Shown here: positions 62,994 through 64,000 of the stretch, piece by piece | How the letters are laid out: the number at the start of each line of letters is the position of its first letter | Position numbering within the stretch: position 1 is the first letter of the stretch | NCBI RefSeq assembly: GCF_003259375.1 | Contig: NZ_QLLN01000009.1 | Coordinates: 1 to 64,000, forward strand | DNA length: 64,000 bases | DNA from: Arenibacter echinorum | GTDB lineage: Bacteria > Bacteroidota > Bacteroidia > Flavobacteriales > Flavobacteriaceae | Direction of reading: 5' to 3' | Notes under the pieces: generated by a model | Databases searched by the model: none | What the model was told of the DNA's origin: nothing | What the model saw: the letters and a program-made list of their open reading frames with translations, nothing else | Translations under genes and position numbers: made by a program

Positions 62994-63845
62994 ATGTCAA
63001 TTGAATATTCAATTACCTATAATGCCGAAAATGAGTACGAAAATCCGGTAGACAATGCCTCATGGCAATTTCTAATTGTACCCGAAAATAATGAAACACA
63101 GGAATTGATGAGTGTTGATATTAAGAATTCATTGGGTGCCAAAAATGAGTTTTCGGAAAATGGTTATGGTTTTCGGACCATAAGGATAAATACCCAAGAG
63201 AAATTCCAAAACTTAAATTTTAGGGCCAATTTTAAACTAAAGAAAATAAGCCTTAATCCTTTTGGACAAGTTCCAATCTTTAATATCGCGAGCAATTATG
63301 AGCTTGTTCAAAGTTTGGATTTCAAGGTAGATTTTGAGCCCTTTTTAGGCCAAACCCAATTTACAACTTTGCCAAAAGGTTCAAAAAATCTATTTGTTTT
63401 CGACACTGCCCTAAGTATATTTGATAATCTTCAAAAATTAAATAACTGGGTCTATCAGTTTATTAAATTCAACACCGGGGTGACCCATGTAAATACGCTC
63501 CTAGAGGAAATACTTGAAAATCCAGAAGGTGTTTGTCAGGATTTTGCACATTTATTCTGTGCCTTGGCCAGGGCCAATAAAATCCCTGCCCGTTATGTAT
63601 CCGGATATTTGCACCAAGGAAATGGTTATTTTGGAGACTCACAGATGCATGCCTGGGTGGAGGCCTATGTTCCCCAAGTTGGCTGGGTGGGCTTTGACCC
63701 TACCAACAATTTATTGGTCGATGACAACCACATTAAAGTAGCCCATGGTAAGGACTTTAATGATTGCTCCCCTCTAAAAGGGGTAGTACACTCCCATGGA
63801 GCTAATAAAACCTCCCATTCCGTGGATGTACAGACCCAACAATAA
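62994..63845 (+). CDS. Transglutaminase-family protein of the ATP-grasp operon
   Basis: 283 residues. An N-terminal beta domain (YSITYNAENEYENPVDNASWQFLIVPEN, residues 4-31) precedes the transglutaminase core with catalytic Cys in NPEGVCQDFAHLFCALARANKIPARYVSGYL (about residue 180), His in MHAWVEAYVPQVGWVGFDPTNN (about residue 220) and the following Asp. Probably a peptidase or amide-cleaving partner to the ATP-grasp ligase. Starts 42 nt after the alpha-E gene. No Anbu-type proteasome gene, which sometimes joins this operon, follows: the next gene is prfB. Confidence 0.92.
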   Translation: MSIEYSITYNAENEYENPVDNASWQFLIVPENNETQELMSVDIKNSLGAKNEFSENGYGFRTIRINTQEKFQNLNFRANFKLKKISLNPFGQVPIFNIASNYELVQSLDFKVDFEPFLGQTQFTTLPKGSKNLFVFDTALSIFDNLQKLNNWVYQFIKFNTGVTHVNTLLEEILENPEGVCQDFAHLFCALARANKIPARYVSGYLHQGNGYFGDSQMHAWVEAYVPQVGWVGFDPTNNLLVDDNHIKVAHGKDFNDCSPLKGVVHSHGANKTSHSVDVQTQQ

Positions 63846-63912
63846 ATAACATTTCCCATTTGGTCCATAATCAAAAAAAAGAATCCTATTTTTGGCTGAA
63901 AATAATTAGAAT

Positions 63913-64000
63913 ATGATAACTACGGACCATTATAATAGTCTCATTGATCGCCTTGGTGCGTTAAGGAGGTATCTTTGACATAGATGCCAAGCTTGTAGAA
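63913..64000 (+). CDS. prfB: Peptide chain release factor 2, 5' part with programmed +1 frameshift
   Basis: ATG 63913 opens MITTDHYNSLIDRLGALRRYL and meets an in-frame TGA at 63976. A +1 shift at CTT-TGA-C gives Leu-Asp and continues DIDAKLVE to the window edge, the conserved RF2 sequence (E. coli has LRGYLDYDAK). The site AGG-AGG-TAT-CTT-TGA-C matches the classic prfB shift site. RF2 terminates translation at UGA and UAA; low RF2 raises the shift, giving autoregulation. The rest of the gene lies outside the window. Confidence 0.9.
63964..63979 (+). promoter_or_regulatory. prfB: prfB programmed +1 frameshift site
   Basis: AGGAGG (63964-63969), a 3-nt spacer TAT, slippery CTT (63973-63975), TGA (63976-63978) and C. 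All elements known to drive the RF2 shift are present: the internal Shine-Dalgarno three nt from the slip codon, the weakly decoded UGA and the following C. Confidence 0.9.

Overview
The window is AT-rich, densely packed, and typical of a marine member of the Flavobacteriaceae (Bacteroidota). Pointers are -7 promoter boxes of the Bacteroidota form TAnnTTTG, almost no Shine-Dalgarno sequences before start codons, a full-length single-chain PurL, DUF4834 and BatA-type proteins, a sulfonolipid-type gene pair and Rcp1-like response regulators. The genus is not resolved from the sequence alone. Nearly all genes are chromosomal housekeeping or metabolic genes. The only clear transposon is the end of an IS3-family element at the left edge.

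Layout. 1-338: truncated IS3-type insertion sequence. 0.4-9.3 kb: a His-rich secreted protein, an acyl-CoA dehydrogenase, a cation diffusion facilitator, purL with a GNAT gene, and a lipoprotein resembling glycoside hydrolases. 9.8-18.1 kb: fatty-acid activation and beta-oxidation, namely an acyl-CoA ligase followed by a MarR regulator with a 28-bp palindromic operator and fadN, fadA and fadE. A four-helix-bundle (S23/IVP-like) gene bounded by heptad-structured inverted repeats sits inside this operon. 18.6-22.2 kb: a multi-PAS histidine kinase and two single-domain response regulators. 22.4-32.4 kb: a CrtISO/RetSat-like oxidoreductase, GDSL and GH20-like secreted proteins, a glycosyltransferase with a probable leaderless transcript, a BatA/vWA protein, a dihydroorotase homologue that has lost its metal ligands, two tandem small membrane proteins and an esterase. 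33-41.7 kb: an MBL hydrolase, a conserved protein of unknown function, bcp, an nth lacking the FeS cysteines, two paralogous ECF sigma factors each followed by a homologous 47-50 residue mini-protein, and uvrA. 41.7-42.2 kb: a heptanucleotide repeat cluster. 42.2-51.5 kb: a basic Ser/Arg/Asn-rich secreted protein, a polysaccharide operon (DUF4834, YfhO, GT4, flippase), an outer-membrane protein and a GNAT-like protein. 51.6-54 kb: an oxoamine synthase and a cysteate/cysteine-synthase-like enzyme, which together suggest capnine (sulfonolipid) synthesis. 54-60.3 kb: an S9 peptidase, YbaB, a thioredoxin, a stand-alone TrpB, YegP and a threonine aldolase. 60.5-63.8 kb: the ATP-grasp / alpha-E / transglutaminase operon. 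63.9 kb to the end: the start of prfB with its programmed +1 frameshift site.

The strongest candidates for undescribed biology are: (a) the duplicated sigma-factor / mini-protein module with a conserved intergenic hairpin; (b) the four-helix-bundle cassette with inverted heptad arms inside the beta-oxidation operon, together with the separate heptad array after uvrA; and (c) the probable pseudo-dihydroorotase. Functions are inferred by reading protein motifs. No database search was possible.
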